Below are positions 13,392-23,113 of a stretch of DNA of 64,000 nucleotides, piece after piece. Within the stretch, counting starts at the first letter, position 1; every line of letters begins with the position of its first letter. Source of the stretch: Todiramphus chloris collaris (Eukaryota; Chordata; Aves; Coraciiformes; Alcedinidae); contig JANVCC010009742.1 in assembly GCA_025345505.1 (NCBI GenBank), positions 3,335,637 to 3,399,636 of the forward strand. Reading direction: 5' to 3'. The position numbers and the translations under genes were made by a program. A model generated the notes under the pieces. It was not told the origin of the DNA, did no database searches, and saw nothing but the letters and a program-made list of their open reading frames with translations.

Positions 13392-13433
13392 AAAACACCC
13401 CACAGCGCAGGAATCGCCGCCGTGGGGTGTTTT
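13392..13433. terminator. Bidirectional terminator between coq10 and the DUF1062 gene
   Basis: Perfect 12-bp inverted repeat AAAACACCCCAC / GTGGGGTGTTTT around an 18-nt loop. Runs of A and T on each side make it usable by both converging transcripts. Confidence 0.88.
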
Positions 13434-13436
13434 GTT

Positions 13437-14066
13437 TCAGGCGCTCACCTGTCTGCTAGCCGCATCGATAATCCTGTCACGCTCCGGTTGATCGGAGATA
13501 TCCAGGAGAACGACCAGACCGTCTCCAACGCTTTTTCGCAGAATGTTGCGACCTGATGGCGCCGTGGACAGCAGGCCGCCGCTTTCGAGTGTCTGTATCC
13601 GGCTGCGGGATAAAGCCAGTTCCGAAGCCAGAAGCCGATCGAGGCGCACGGTCGTTGTCAGTGGCAGTCTGAGTTCAATCGATAGATGCGTTACATCCAG
13701 CGCCTGAGATAGAAGCTTCTTCCGGACGGTAACATCTGAGAACTCCGTGACCTCCATTGCCTTCAATCCCACTGGATTGAAAGCCAGACGCTCGAGCCAT
13801 TCCGGATCGTTGGTCTGAAGGGCTGCAAGGGTTTGCAGGTCGATATCCCGGACATACCTGCGCTCGAAAATCGTGCGGTTCCACGTGTTTTCGCAGACCG
13901 TGCATTTGTAGATGAGCCAGGCATCGAGTTTGCGGCCATTGGCATTGAGCCGGGCCTTGCCGCTGGATTGGAAGGGCCGCTCGCAGCGGCAATGGCTGCA
14001 GGCAATGAGGGGCTGGGGAGCCGCTCGTGGAACAATGGTCCATTGGACACAGAGAGTATTGGACAT
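13437..14066 (-). CDS. DUF1062 family protein
   Basis: A 209-residue protein with an N-terminal zinc-ribbon-like set of cysteines (ACSHCRCERPF and YKCTVCENTW), then a helical part and a C-terminal S4-like stretch (RLDRLLASELALSRSRIQTL) that may bind RNA. This matches the DUF1062 family, whose function is unknown. The start at the ATG on 14066 matches the family N-terminus (MSNTLCVQWTI); an in-frame upstream start at 14189 would add an unrelated tail. Confidence 0.75.
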   Translation of the reverse strand: MSNTLCVQWTIVPRAAPQPLIACSHCRCERPFQSSGKARLNANGRKLDAWLIYKCTVCENTWNRTIFERRYVRDIDLQTLAALQTNDPEWLERLAFNPVGLKAMEVTEFSDVTVRKKLLSQALDVTHLSIELRLPLTTTVRLDRLLASELALSRSRIQTLESGGLLSTAPSGRNILRKSVGDGLVVLLDISDQPERDRIIDAASRQVSA

Positions 14067-14421
14067 GCCGTCTTGATCTTCCTTTTGGAAGTTCAGCAAG
14101 AAGGCTGTCAGACAGTCATGGACTGAGCGCGGTGTGGCGTGTTCGGGAATGGGAAGAGTTTTGGGCCGATGCGTCTGCGCAAAGCACACGCTTGAATTGC
14201 CAACCGGCCTCTAACTCTGCCACCCGCTGAACATGTGTCAGCACTGCCGGAACGCAACGCGCGTTGTCAGCAGCACAGGGTAATACAGGCGAGACCGGTC
14301 TTTACGATGGCAAAATGGGACTCCAGGCGGGTCAAAAACTCTTCCGCGCTGAGCCGTATCAAAATCCGGGCGCCATTGGAAGCCCCCGGATTTCTCCCGA
14401 TCAAACGGCGTCTTGTGGCCT

Positions 14422-15150
14422 TTAGCGCTGTGCGGCAACCAGCAGAAACATCGGGCGCTCCAGTTCCTCGGCAAGCTCGGGCCGCGCGATGATCTGTTCT
14501 TTCGTCGGCTTCCATTCTTCCACGTGGGAGATGGTGAAACCCGCTGTCATCAGCAGATTGAGGATGGTGCCGATTGTCCGGTGCTGTTTGATGACGCCTT
14601 TGGCCAGCCAGTCGGTCACACGCGGCCCCTCGACCAGATAGCCGTCGACGGGCCAGGATTTGCGGCCTTCCGCATCGATGAACCAGCCGGGACGGGATGG
14701 TGCCATAAAGATGGGATGTTCCATCGAGAAGATGAATGTCGCGCCGGGAACGAGTGCCTTGTGAACGGTCCGGAACAGCCCGGCCAGATTGTCAATGTAA
14801 TGCAAGGTGAGTGAACTGTAGGCGAGGTCAAACGCTGCCTCGGGGAGGTCAAGCACCTCCAGATCGGCTCTGTCATAACGAATGGCCGCATCTGTCGACA
14901 TTGATCGCGCCCGCGCCAGCATGTTTTCCGAAACATCGAGGCCCAGCACCTCGGCGGCGCCGTTCTCGCGCGCCCAGCGGGCAAACCAGCCAAAGCCGCA
15001 ACCGAGATCCACGGCGCGCAGGCCGTGAAGGTCTGGCATCAGCGCCTGCAGGGCAGGCCATTCCGCGGCACTGGCAAGTCCGCCCACCGAGCGGCCCAAC
15101 TGGCTGTAACCCTCGAAGAAGGCCGGCGTATCATAAATATTCTGTGTCAT
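14422..15150 (-). CDS. Class I SAM-dependent methyltransferase
   Basis: This 242-residue protein has the SAM-binding motif I VDLGCGFGWFARWARENGA, motif II acidic residue in GLDVSENML and later DLAYSSLTLHYI, a type 11 methyltransferase pattern. The substrate is unknown. The ATG at 15150 is preceded by GGAGAACACA. The 296-bp leader upstream on the same strand holds a terminator-like hairpin and a short ORF (described separately), which suggests attenuation-type control. Confidence 0.88.
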   Translation of the reverse strand: MTQNIYDTPAFFEGYSQLGRSVGGLASAAEWPALQALMPDLHGLRAVDLGCGFGWFARWARENGAAEVLGLDVSENMLARARSMSTDAAIRYDRADLEVLDLPEAAFDLAYSSLTLHYIDNLAGLFRTVHKALVPGATFIFSMEHPIFMAPSRPGWFIDAEGRKSWPVDGYLVEGPRVTDWLAKGVIKQHRTIGTILNLLMTAGFTISHVEEWKPTKEQIIARPELAEELERPMFLLVAAQR

Positions 15151-15191
15151 TGTGTTCTCCATCTTGATGCCGATGGACGGCGCGCACCATA

Positions 15192-15226
15192 AAAAAGCCC
15201 CGTCCGTTGCCGGCGGGGTTTGCTGG
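15192..15226 (-). terminator. Terminator-like hairpin in the methyltransferase leader
   Basis: On the - strand CCCCGCCGG...CGGACGGGG forms a stem followed by CTTTTTT. It lies about 45 bp upstream of the methyltransferase start and no complete gene ends just before it, so an attenuator is possible. On the + strand it would be a poor terminator. Confidence 0.6.
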
Positions 15227-15259
15227 TGACGCGTTACGCTTTTCGATCAGCGTGCACAA

Positions 15260-15340
15260 AGTCCCTGCATCCCGCCTGTTGGGATGCCGGCAACCCGCGC
15301 AACAATCAAAACGTCATTCTCGATCATGGAACCGATATCC
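15260..15340 (-). other. Possible 26-codon leader peptide ORF
   Basis: On the - strand an ATG-started ORF of about 26 codons (MIENDVLIVARVAG... ending GLCAR) stops shortly before the terminator-like hairpin in front of the methyltransferase. A second strong inverted repeat, GCATCCC / GGGATGC, lies inside it. Its ribosome binding site is weak. It may be a regulatory leader or chance; I do not recognise a known riboswitch here. Confidence 0.25.
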
Positions 15341-15446
15341 CATGCTGGCGGTGATGATGTCAAGAATGGCAAGTTTCCGCGTCTGGGATGATTGATCGCA
15401 GCGGGACGATTCAGCTAGAACTGCGGCGCAACCAGCTTGGGAGAGA

Positions 15447-15878
15447 ATGATGAGCGGCGTTCAGCCCGATTACACGCTTCACAGGGAAGCACCATCCGTT
15501 GACGATTATTGCCGGTTGCGGGTGATTTCCGGTTTGAGTCCGAAGAGCCGTGAGGCGGCTCTTATCGGTCTTCCCAACACGGTCTGCGGCGTGACGGTGA
15601 CGCTGGACGGCAAGGCAGTCGGCATGGGCCGCATCGTCGGGGATCGCGGCTGTTTCTATCAGGTCGTGGACATTGCGGTTGATCCCGCCCATCAGGCGCG
15701 CGGGCTTGGCAAGAAGATCATGGCTGCGTTGATGGACCATGTGGCGGCGGAAGCGCCTGATGGCGCCTATGTCAGCCTCATCGCCGATGGCCCTGCCAAA
15801 CATCTCTACGCAAAATTCGGTTTCGAGCCGGTGACGCCGGATTCCATCGGCATGGCGTTCCGGGTGTCGCGCACCTGA
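15447..15878 (+). CDS. GNAT family N-acetyltransferase
   Basis: A 143-residue acetyltransferase with the acetyl-CoA binding motif A (QVVDIAVDPAHQARGLGKKIMAAL, containing the QxxGxG/A pattern) and a typical end (YAKFGFEPV). The substrate is unknown. A Shine-Dalgarno (GGGAGAGA) precedes tandem ATGs at 15447 and 15450. It converges with cinA, the two stops being only 2 bp apart. Confidence 0.87.
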   Translation: MMSGVQPDYTLHREAPSVDDYCRLRVISGLSPKSREAALIGLPNTVCGVTVTLDGKAVGMGRIVGDRGCFYQVVDIAVDPAHQARGLGKKIMAALMDHVAAEAPDGAYVSLIADGPAKHLYAKFGFEPVTPDSIGMAFRVSRT

Positions 15879-15880
15879 GT

Positions 15881-16372
15881 TCAGGCGAGCGTCTTCAACA
15901 CCAGATCGAGCGCCGTTTCGACGGCGTTTTGCCGGATGCTCGCGCGTCCCTGATCGGGAAAAACATGCCGCACAGCCTGCGGCGCCTGTCCCTTGAGGGC
16001 GACACCGAACCAGACGAGACCAACCGGCTTGGCCGCCGATCCGCCGCCGGGACCTGCAACACCCGTCACCGCCACGGCAATGCCGGCGCGCGAGTGTTGC
16101 AATGCGCCCGCGGCCATGGCCAGCGCCACTTCTTCCGATACGGCGCCATGGGCAGTGATCACGTCCATGGGAATGCCGAGCATCGCGTGCTTGGCTTCGT
16201 TGGAATAGGTGATGAAGCCACGATCCACCACATCGGATGATCCGCCGATGTCGGTGAGCGATGCCACAATCAGCCCCCCGGTGCAGGATTCGGCTGTTGC
16301 CAGCAGAATGCCTCTGGCGCGGCAGGCTTCCAGAACCGCGATGGCTTTTGTCTCTGCGATCAGTCCGCTCAT
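15881..16372 (-). CDS. CinA C-terminal family protein (nicotinamide-nucleotide amidohydrolase type)
   Basis: A 163-residue stand-alone CinA C-terminal domain: [28 protein letters not shown] near residue 25, [11 protein letters not shown], and [20 protein letters not shown]. Such PncC-type proteins deamidate nicotinamide mononucleotide in pyridine nucleotide salvage; activity here is inferred from the family. Its start overlaps the ispDF stop by 4 bp (ATGA), so the two form one operon. Confidence 0.9.
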   Translation of the reverse strand: MSGLIAETKAIAVLEACRARGILLATAESCTGGLIVASLTDIGGSSDVVDRGFITYSNEAKHAMLGIPMDVITAHGAVSEEVALAMAAGALQHSRAGIAVAVTGVAGPGGGSAAKPVGLVWFGVALKGQAPQAVRHVFPDQGRASIRQNAVETALDLVLKTLA

Positions 16373-17589
16373 TCCGGCAATCCTCCGGGATAGATCACCG
16401 ATGCCGTGGCGATGGCGGCGATGCCTTCCTTGCGGCCGATAAAGCCCATTTTTTCATTGGTCGTCGCCTTGACCGATACACGATCGGGCGTAATCCCGAG
16501 CATTTTCGACAGGGCGGCGGTCATCGCCTCGCGGTGCGGGCCGACTTTCGGTTCCTCGCAGATCAGGGTGATATCGGCATTGGCGATGCGCCCGCCGGCC
16601 GCCTTGACGATTTTCACGGCATGCTCGACGAAGATATGCGAGGCGGCACCCTTCCATTGCGGGTCGGACGGCGGGAAATGCGTGCCGATATCGCCCGCGC
16701 CGCGCGTGGCCAGCAAAGCATCGGTCAGTGCATGCAAGGCGACATCCGCATCGGAGTGGCCATTGAGCTTGCGGTCATGTTCGATGAAGACGCCGGCGAG
16801 CGTCACACCATTGCCGGGCTCGAAAGAATGCACGTCATAGCCGTTGCCCGTGCGTACATCCGGGAAGGCGGCATGCCTTTGCGACAGACGGTCATCAGCC
16901 ATATCGATATCCTTTGCCCAGGTGAGTTTCGTATTGTCCGCCGATCCCTCGACAATCCGCACCGGCAGGCCCTGCCACTCGGCAATGGCGGAATCATCGG
17001 TGAAGTCGGAACGGCCGATGGCAAACGCGGCATCATGCGCCGCCATGATCGGCCCATAGGGGAAGGCCTGCGGCGTCTGCGCCGCATAAAGACCGGCACG
17101 CGGCACGGTGGCGCTGACCATCGCATCATGGCCCGCAGCCTTCAGCGTATCGGAAACGGCAAGCACCGGCAGGACACCAATATGCGGCGTCAGGTTGAAA
17201 ATAACCCGCTCGAGCAGGTCGGCTGATATGAACGGCCGCACGCCGTCATGGATGAGCACGTGGTCCGGCGCCTGGTCTTTCAGGGCGAGCAAGCCAAGCC
17301 GGGTTGATTCCTGCCGCGTCGGCCCGCCGGTTACGCATGTGACCCGTGCCGCATAGTCTCCAGCCGCCTGGGCGAAGAGGGATTCGTCTTCCTTGTGGAT
17401 GACAACGACGACATCTCCGATGAACGGGCAGCCGAGAAAGGCCCGCAGCGTATGCGCCAGAACCGCTTCACCGCCGATCTTGCGGTATTGCTTCGGTCCT
17501 TCAACGCTTTGGCCCGCGCGTTCCCCGCGACCAGCCGCCACAATGACGGCTGCCACCCGCATCTGCTTGTCGTTTGTACCTGCCGCCAC
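16369..17589 (-). CDS. ispDF: Bifunctional IspD/IspF of the MEP isoprenoid pathway
   Basis: The N-terminal half is 2-C-methyl-D-erythritol 4-phosphate cytidylyltransferase ([12 protein letters not shown], then [10 protein letters not shown]). The C-terminal half is MECDP synthase ([48 protein letters not shown]). The fused two-domain enzyme is characteristic of many alphaproteobacteria. The 406-residue length is normal. The start is a GTG at 17589 preceded by GGAGAGAA. Co-transcribed with cinA. Confidence 0.96.
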   Translation of the reverse strand: MAAGTNDKQMRVAAVIVAAGRGERAGQSVEGPKQYRKIGGEAVLAHTLRAFLGCPFIGDVVVVIHKEDESLFAQAAGDYAARVTCVTGGPTRQESTRLGLLALKDQAPDHVLIHDGVRPFISADLLERVIFNLTPHIGVLPVLAVSDTLKAAGHDAMVSATVPRAGLYAAQTPQAFPYGPIMAAHDAAFAIGRSDFTDDSAIAEWQGLPVRIVEGSADNTKLTWAKDIDMADDRLSQRHAAFPDVRTGNGYDVHSFEPGNGVTLAGVFIEHDRKLNGHSDADVALHALTDALLATRGAGDIGTHFPPSDPQWKGAASHIFVEHAVKIVKAAGGRIANADITLICEEPKVGPHREAMTAALSKMLGITPDRVSVKATTNEKMGFIGRKEGIAAIATASVIYPGGLPE

Positions 17590-17754
17590 ACTTCTCTCCG
17601 TAACTCCAGACTGCGTTACCTCTTGCCGAGGCGAAAGACCAGAGGTTTAAACGAAATCTCGTCCATTCGAGGTGCTCTTTGCCTTGCCTAGTCCGGTGTT
17701 CCTGTCTAAAGGATAGGCGATTGGAAAATTGCATACGAAACAGGCAATAGTGAC

Positions 17755-18753
17755 GTGATCGATCTGAATCAACCACTCGAGATAGGCGGCGTGCCGCTGC
17801 GTAACCGGGTGTTCCTTGCGCCGATGTCCGGTGTGTCCGACCTGCCGTTCCGCCAGCTGGCGTGGAAGGCCGGCGCAGGCATGGTCGTCTCCGAAATGGT
17901 TGCCAGCGCCGAGCTGTGCACGCGCGAGCGCGGCAACCTGCTGCGGCTGCGTGGAGACGGTCTCGGCACCCATGTGGTGCAGATCGCCGGACGCGAAACA
18001 AAGTGGATGGCGGAAGCCGCGCGCATTGCCGAAGGCGAGGGCGCGCATATCATCGATATCAATATGGGCTGCCCGGCCAAGAAGGTGACCGGCGGTTTTT
18101 CCGGTTCGGCCCTGATGCGCGATCTCGACCATGCCCTGACGCTGATCGAGGCGACCATCGGTGCAGTGACGGTTCCCGTGACGCTGAAAATGCGCCTGGG
18201 CTGGGATGACGAAACCATTAATGCGCCGGAACTTGCCGCCCGTGCCGAACAGGCTGGTGTGCAGATGGTGACGGTGCACGGACGCACGCGCTGCCAGTTC
18301 TATGAAGGCAAGGCGGATTGGCACGCCATCCGTGCCGTCAAGGCGGCCGTTTCCATCCCGCTTGTTGCCAATGGCGATGTGTTGAACCGCGACGATGCCA
18401 ATGGCATTCTCGAGGCGTCGGGAGCCGATGCGGTTATGGTCGGACGTGGCTCCTATGGGCAGCCCTGGCTGCCCGGGACGATCGTTCATGGCGCGCAGAA
18501 CGGGCAGAACACAGGTCTGATCGCCGATTATGCGGTCGCCCATTACGAAGCGATGCTGGCCCATTACGGCGAGCCGACCGGCATTCGCCATGCGCGCAAA
18601 CATCTCGGCTGGTATCTGGAAAAGCACGGTGTCGATATCAGCGCGGCTGAACGCGTTTCGATCATGACCGAAACCAATCCGCGTCTGGTTGCCGGGCGCC
18701 TGCATGCCGCACTCGCGCGGCCGGACGAACATGACATGAAGAAGGTTGCATGA
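17755..18753 (+). CDS. dusB: tRNA-dihydrouridine synthase B
   Basis: FMN-dependent reduction of uridine in tRNA. The 332-residue protein has the FMN-binding start ([21 protein letters not shown]), the catalytic cysteine motif [13 protein letters not shown] and [15 protein letters not shown], then [12 protein letters not shown] and [12 protein letters not shown]. The start is GTG at 17755. It is the first gene of the dusB-ntrB-ntrC (nifR3-ntrBC) operon typical of the order, and its stop overlaps the ntrB start. Confidence 0.95.
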   Translation: MIDLNQPLEIGGVPLRNRVFLAPMSGVSDLPFRQLAWKAGAGMVVSEMVASAELCTRERGNLLRLRGDGLGTHVVQIAGRETKWMAEAARIAEGEGAHIIDINMGCPAKKVTGGFSGSALMRDLDHALTLIEATIGAVTVPVTLKMRLGWDDETINAPELAARAEQAGVQMVTVHGRTRCQFYEGKADWHAIRAVKAAVSIPLVANGDVLNRDDANGILEASGADAVMVGRGSYGQPWLPGTIVHGAQNGQNTGLIADYAVAHYEAMLAHYGEPTGIRHARKHLGWYLEKHGVDISAAERVSIMTETNPRLVAGRLHAALARPDEHDMKKVA

Positions 18754-19907
18754 TGACATCGGCAGACAATGTTGCGATGGACGACAAACTGGCCGGGATC
18801 GTTCTTAATGCGATCCGCCATCCGGTGATCATGCTCGATGAAAGCGGGCATATTTCCTATGCCAATTCCGATGCGGAAGCGTTTTTCCGCTCCAGCGCCA
18901 GCATATTGAGCCGCAACACGCTGGAAATGCTGCTGCCATTCGGCAGCCCGTTGCTGGCTCTGGTCAAGCAGGTGCGGGAAAGCCCGTCGCCCGTCAATGA
19001 ATATCGTGTCGATGTTTCGTCGCCGCGCCTCGGGCAGGACCGCATTGTCGATCTCTATGTCACGCCGGTCAGCGAAGCGCCGGGATCGATCGTCATCCTG
19101 TTCAAGGAGCGGTCAATGGCGGAAAAGCTCGACCGGCAGATGACCCATCGCGGCGCTGCCCGCTCGGTGACGGGCCTTGCATCCATGCTGGCGCATGAAA
19201 TCAAGAACCCGCTGTCAGGTATTCGCGGGGCAGCACAACTATTGGAAACCGGTCTCAACGATGATGACCGCGCGCTGACGCGGCTGATCACCGACGAGAC
19301 CGACCGGATTGTCTCGCTTGTCGACCGCATGGAAGTGTTTTCCGACGAGCGCCCGATCGAACGGGAGGCGGTGAACATCCACGTTGTGCTGGATCACGTC
19401 AAAGCCATCGCCAAGAACGGCTTTGCCAGCCACATCAAGTTCCACGAAGATTACGACCCGTCGCTGCCTTATGTTTTTGCCAATCGCGACCAGCTGGTGC
19501 AGGTGTTTCTGAATCTCGTGAAGAATGCGGCGGAATCCATCGGCACGAGCGAGCCGGGCGAGATCACGCTGTCGACCGCCTTCCGCCCCGGTATCCGCCT
19601 GTCGATTCCGGGCATCCGCAACCGAGTCTCCCTGCCACTCGAATTCTGCGTGCAGGATACCGGTTCCGGTGTTTCACCGGATATCATGCCGCATCTGTTC
19701 GATCCGTTCATCACGACCAAACCGAACGGTTCGGGTCTCGGCCTGGCGCTCGTTGCAAAAATCGTTGGCGATCACGGCGGTGTCATCGAATGCGATTCCG
19801 TACCGCGCAAGACGACATTCCGCATTCTGATGCCCGCATGGCAGAGCGATCCGTCGGACGACGACCATGCGGATGAAATGATTATATCGAAAAAGGCAGG
19901 ATTCTGA
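18750..19907 (+). CDS. ntrB: Nitrogen regulation sensor histidine kinase NtrB
   Basis: Cytosolic sensor kinase that phosphorylates NtrC and is controlled by PII. The N-terminal PAS domain spans about residues 15-125 ([24 protein letters not shown]). The phospho-acceptor motif is [19 protein letters not shown], and the HATPase domain carries [24 protein letters not shown] and [13 protein letters not shown]. At 385 residues the length is normal. The ATG at 18750 overlaps the dusB stop, and ntrC follows 2 bp later. Confidence 0.95.
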   Translation: MMTSADNVAMDDKLAGIVLNAIRHPVIMLDESGHISYANSDAEAFFRSSASILSRNTLEMLLPFGSPLLALVKQVRESPSPVNEYRVDVSSPRLGQDRIVDLYVTPVSEAPGSIVILFKERSMAEKLDRQMTHRGAARSVTGLASMLAHEIKNPLSGIRGAAQLLETGLNDDDRALTRLITDETDRIVSLVDRMEVFSDERPIEREAVNIHVVLDHVKAIAKNGFASHIKFHEDYDPSLPYVFANRDQLVQVFLNLVKNAAESIGTSEPGEITLSTAFRPGIRLSIPGIRNRVSLPLEFCVQDTGSGVSPDIMPHLFDPFITTKPNGSGLGLALVAKIVGDHGGVIECDSVPRKTTFRILMPAWQSDPSDDDHADEMIISKKAGF

Positions 19908-19909
19908 TC

Positions 19910-21376
19910 ATGAGCTTGGGCAGCATTCTCGTTGCGGATGACGACGCAGCAATCAGAACAGTCCTCAATCAGGCGCTGTCGCGTGCTGGCTACGATGTGC
20001 GCATCACGTCTAATGCAGCCACCCTGTGGCGCTGGATTTCCGCCGGTGACGGCGATCTTGTCATCACCGATGTGGTGATGCCCGATGAAAACGCTTTCGA
20101 CCTTCTGCCACGCATCAAGAAATCGCGCCCCGATCTGCCTGTTATCGTTATGAGCGCGCAGAATACCTTCATGACGGCAATCCGCGCTTCCGAGGCCGGG
20201 GCCTATGAATATCTGCCAAAGCCATTCGATCTGACCGAGCTTGTCAGCATTGTCGGCCGTGCCCTGGCGGAGCCGAAGAAGAAGCCGGAAAAATGGGCCA
20301 ATGACGAACAGCCGGATACCATGCCGCTGGTGGGCCGCTCGCCCGCCATGCAGGATATCTACCGGGTTCTTGCCCGCATGATGCAAACCGACCTGACCGT
20401 GATGATTTCAGGTGAATCCGGCACGGGCAAGGAGTTGGTGGCGCGGGCACTGCATGAATATGGCCGTCGCCGCAAGGGGCCGTTCGTCGCCATCAACATG
20501 GCTGCCATTCCGCGCGACCTGATCGAATCCGAACTGTTCGGCCATGAACGGGGTGCTTTCACTGGTGCGCAGAACCGGTCGAGCGGCCGCTTCGAACAGG
20601 CGGATGGCGGCACGCTGTTCCTCGATGAAATCGGCGATATGCCGATGGAAGCACAGACACGCCTGCTGCGCGTACTCCAGCAGGGCGAATACATGACCGT
20701 GGGCGGGCGCACGCCGATCAAGACCGATGTGCGCATCGTGGCCGCGACAAACAAAGACCTGCGGACGCTGATCAATCAGGGCATGTTCCGCGAAGATCTC
20801 TATTACCGCCTGAATGTCGTGCCGCTGCGTCTGCCGCCGTTGCGCGAGCGCGGCGAGGATATTCCCGACCTTGTCCGGCATTTCTTCAAGATGGCGGCAA
20901 AGGACGGCCTGCCGGAAAAACGCATCACCGCCGATGGTCTCGACCTGATGCGCCGCTATCCCTGGGCCGGCAATGTGCGCGAACTGGAAAACCTGGTGCG
21001 CCGTCTCGCCGCGCTTTATCCGCAGGAAGAAATCAATGCGGATGTGATTGAGGCGGAACTCAAGGCTGACCTGCGGCCGGCGGAGCCATCCTCGGCGTCG
21101 ATGTCCAACGAGGACATCACCATTGCCCAGGCGGTGGAGCTGAACATGCAGCGCTACTTCCTGTCCTATGGCGATGATCTGCCGCCGGTCGGGCTTTACC
21201 AGCGCGTGCTGGAGGAAGTGGAATACCCGCTCATCCTGTCATGCCTGACCGCCACCCATGGCAACCAGATCAAGGCAGCCGAACTGCTCGGCCTCAACCG
21301 CAACACTTTGCGCAAGAAAATCCGCGAACTGGGTGTCAACATCTACAAGAACACCAAGAACGATCTGGGCCGTTGA
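19910..21376 (+). CDS. ntrC: Nitrogen regulation response regulator NtrC
   Basis: Sigma-54 enhancer-binding activator. The receiver domain has [15 protein letters not shown] and the phospho-acceptor D in [15 protein letters not shown]. The AAA+ domain has [15 protein letters not shown] (Walker A), the sigma-54 contact loop GAFTGA and FLDEIGDMP (Walker B). The C-terminal FIS-type helix-turn-helix is [22 protein letters not shown]. Full length at 488 residues. In relatives ntrY follows; here the accessory region begins after it. Confidence 0.97.
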   Translation: MSLGSILVADDDAAIRTVLNQALSRAGYDVRITSNAATLWRWISAGDGDLVITDVVMPDENAFDLLPRIKKSRPDLPVIVMSAQNTFMTAIRASEAGAYEYLPKPFDLTELVSIVGRALAEPKKKPEKWANDEQPDTMPLVGRSPAMQDIYRVLARMMQTDLTVMISGESGTGKELVARALHEYGRRRKGPFVAINMAAIPRDLIESELFGHERGAFTGAQNRSSGRFEQADGGTLFLDEIGDMPMEAQTRLLRVLQQGEYMTVGGRTPIKTDVRIVAATNKDLRTLINQGMFREDLYYRLNVVPLRLPPLRERGEDIPDLVRHFFKMAAKDGLPEKRITADGLDLMRRYPWAGNVRELENLVRRLAALYPQEEINADVIEAELKADLRPAEPSSASMSNEDITIAQAVELNMQRYFLSYGDDLPPVGLYQRVLEEVEYPLILSCLTATHGNQIKAAELLGLNRNTLRKKIRELGVNIYKNTKNDLGR

Positions 21377-21442
21377 TTCATCAGTTCGCTGATTGAACGG
21401 CGGATTTAAATGTTGGTTTTCCCAGAGCTTGCTATTTTGTAC

Positions 21443-21474
21443 AAACGGGATCGTACGCTCGTACGATCCCGTTT
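21443..21474. terminator. Strong bidirectional hairpin between ntrC and the immunity-like gene
   Basis: Perfect 14-bp inverted repeat AAACGGGATCGTAC / GTACGATCCCGTTT with a 4-nt loop. It sits between two converging genes (ntrC ends 21376, the - strand gene ends 21481), as expected for a shared terminator, although the T tracts are short. Confidence 0.75.
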
Positions 21475-21480
21475 CTGCAT

Positions 21481-21846
21481 TTAATCAGCCTTGAATGTCT
21501 GATCAACTGAAAGCTCTACTCTTTCATCGCAGGCCATTGTGGCGAAGTATCGTCCTATACGTTTGCCATCGCTTTTAACGTAAACCGTGACTTCCCAGCC
21601 GCGGATGCCAGAATTGTATCCAAAATCCTCATCCAGTTCGAGATCATCGTACTGAAAGCCATTTTTTGCAATTTTAGTGATGTAAGAAAGTATGCCGTAC
21701 TTAACTGTTGCGGTTTGCATCTCCGGGCATTGCGTTGTTCTGTCCCTGAGTAATGGGATGCCATAGACGACAAATACGGCAAACAAGAACACCACCGCCA
21801 CGATGGTCCCGGTCACGCCCAGGACCCATTTCAATAGTTTTCGCAT
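21481..21846 (-). CDS. Membrane-anchored putative immunity protein for the colicin M-like bacteriocin
   Basis: A 121-residue protein with a short basic start, one membrane helix (about residues 8-30, VLGVTGTIVAVVFLFAVFVVYG) and a predicted periplasmic domain holding two cysteines (Cys40 and Cys106). The colicin M immunity protein Cmi has the same design: about 117 residues, an N-terminal anchor, a periplasmic domain and one disulfide pair. No sequence identity to Cmi is claimed. Its ATG overlaps the stop of the bacteriocin gene by one base, so the two are translationally coupled. The immunity role is inferred from position and topology. Confidence 0.65.
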   Translation of the reverse strand: MRKLLKWVLGVTGTIVAVVFLFAVFVVYGIPLLRDRTTQCPEMQTATVKYGILSYITKIAKNGFQYDDLELDEDFGYNSGIRGWEVTVYVKSDGKRIGRYFATMACDERVELSVDQTFKAD

Positions 21847-22688
21847 TAGTGCCCCTCCCAGGAGATGGGAATGGAACCTGCCATTGATATGTCATAGTTC
21901 GTGCCCGGCAGGAGATTTACTGTTCTTGTGAACAGTTCCTGCATCATTCCACGGTGATCGCTTGGATTGAAATCATAATGATCATCATAGGCGCGAACCT
22001 CACCTTGGAAGTTCCATGTTCCGTCTTGATGACGAGTCATGTCCCCTTCTAGCTTCAACGAGATGTTCCCTAGGTACGCCGCTGCAATTGCATTATCTTC
22101 TGCTGTGTTATGATTAAATTTCTCAACTACAATGTGTTTCGTTCCGATAAAGTTTGAGTCATTGGTGTACTGACTTAACTGGTTGATTTCTCTTATTTTC
22201 ACCTGATCCGGCCGAAGGTTGAGACCGATCTGATTTAAGGGGACGCTCAATGCTTCTCCATGGCCTTGAAGATAATGCGCCATGGCCTTGAATGGTGACG
22301 CTATTCCTCCGGATAATGTGGTGTCATTTCTGTCATAGGTCTTGGCGCTCTCTGGTTCGGAGTCCGTTCCGTTCAGAAGATCCAAAGGCGTGTTCTGTTT
22401 GCCGAGGACATTATCGAGAAATGAGAGACCATTTAGCCAGGTGATGAAATCGCCGGGCGCATCTAGGAGCGCGTTCAGGCCGCTTACAATCCATTTCAGT
22501 CCGGGCAGACTGTTGAGAGAATTCCAGAATGCGTTTTGCGTATATTCCTGATATTGATCCCACAATCGATCCATTTCCGTATACGGATTATATAACCTAC
22601 TCCCCGCCCAACCGGTGAATGAATTGCCGGGATTACTGTCTTCCCAGGATTTAATAATGATTGGTTTCAAGATTATCGTTTCAGGCAT
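21846..22688 (-). CDS. Colicin M-type lipid II-degrading bacteriocin
   Basis: A 280-residue protein related to colicin M (271 residues), whose C-terminal domain hydrolyses undecaprenyl-linked peptidoglycan precursors in the periplasm. The catalytic signature D-x-Y-D-x5-H-R is present as DHYDFNPSDHR (residues 236-246). It is preceded by AAYLGNISLKLEG and AMAHYLQGHGEALSV, both with clear counterparts in colicin M. A TonB-box-like ETIIL lies at residues 3-7, where colicin M has ETLTV, which suggests TonB-dependent uptake. The ATG at 22688 has AAGGAG 8 bp upstream; a TTG at 22694 is too close to it. The gene looks whole. Confidence 0.88.
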   Translation of the reverse strand: MPETIILKPIIIKSWEDSNPGNSFTGWAGSRLYNPYTEMDRLWDQYQEYTQNAFWNSLNSLPGLKWIVSGLNALLDAPGDFITWLNGLSFLDNVLGKQNTPLDLLNGTDSEPESAKTYDRNDTTLSGGIASPFKAMAHYLQGHGEALSVPLNQIGLNLRPDQVKIREINQLSQYTNDSNFIGTKHIVVEKFNHNTAEDNAIAAAYLGNISLKLEGDMTRHQDGTWNFQGEVRAYDDHYDFNPSDHRGMMQELFTRTVNLLPGTNYDISMAGSIPISWEGH

Positions 22689-23113
22689 GCTCAAATCTCC
22701 TTAGTAAAAATAAAAAAGCATCAAAATGAAAATCCGCTTCGCCAAGCCATGCGGGGATAAACGAAAAAGGGACGTCATTACGTTTGAAACAGGCCGGGAG
22801 AATGGGATCCTGCGTATTAAATATTCTAAATATCACACATTGTTAATAAATATGATTATTACAGTCAAGAAATAAATGAGGCGCGTTGTTGATGACTTCC
22901 TTCATGGCAAAGAATGCTGGGCGGGGTGATCGGCGAGCTTCCGTGAATCCGGTTGAAATTGGTCCTATCCATGCTTTGAAGTTACAGAAAATAGCCGAAA
23001 CCGGATGCCGCACCGCAGATAGCAAGTAGTCTTTCCCCGCTGTCGGTCCTATAATTATCTGACTAACTATACTTCCCGTCTGCACCATCGAGCACGTGCA
23101 CGGCCGTTTGATC
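22689..23113. other. 425-bp AT-rich interval with no convincing gene
   Basis: Upstream of the bacteriocin gene the sequence turns visibly AT-rich (for example around 22810-22865). It presumably holds the bacteriocin promoter, but I see no LexA-type box of either the alphaproteobacterial or enterobacterial kind. An 81-codon - strand reading frame at 22843-23088 lacks family features and a good ribosome binding site. Confidence 0.5.

Noticed and set aside
22689-22870. SOS (LexA) box for bacteriocin induction
   Set aside because: Neither GTTC/GAAC-N7-GTTC/GAAC nor CTGT-N8-ACAG is visible upstream of the bacteriocin gene.
22843-23088. 81-codon - strand frame upstream of the bacteriocin gene
   Set aside because: No domain, no ribosome binding site and an atypical composition; treated as intergenic.
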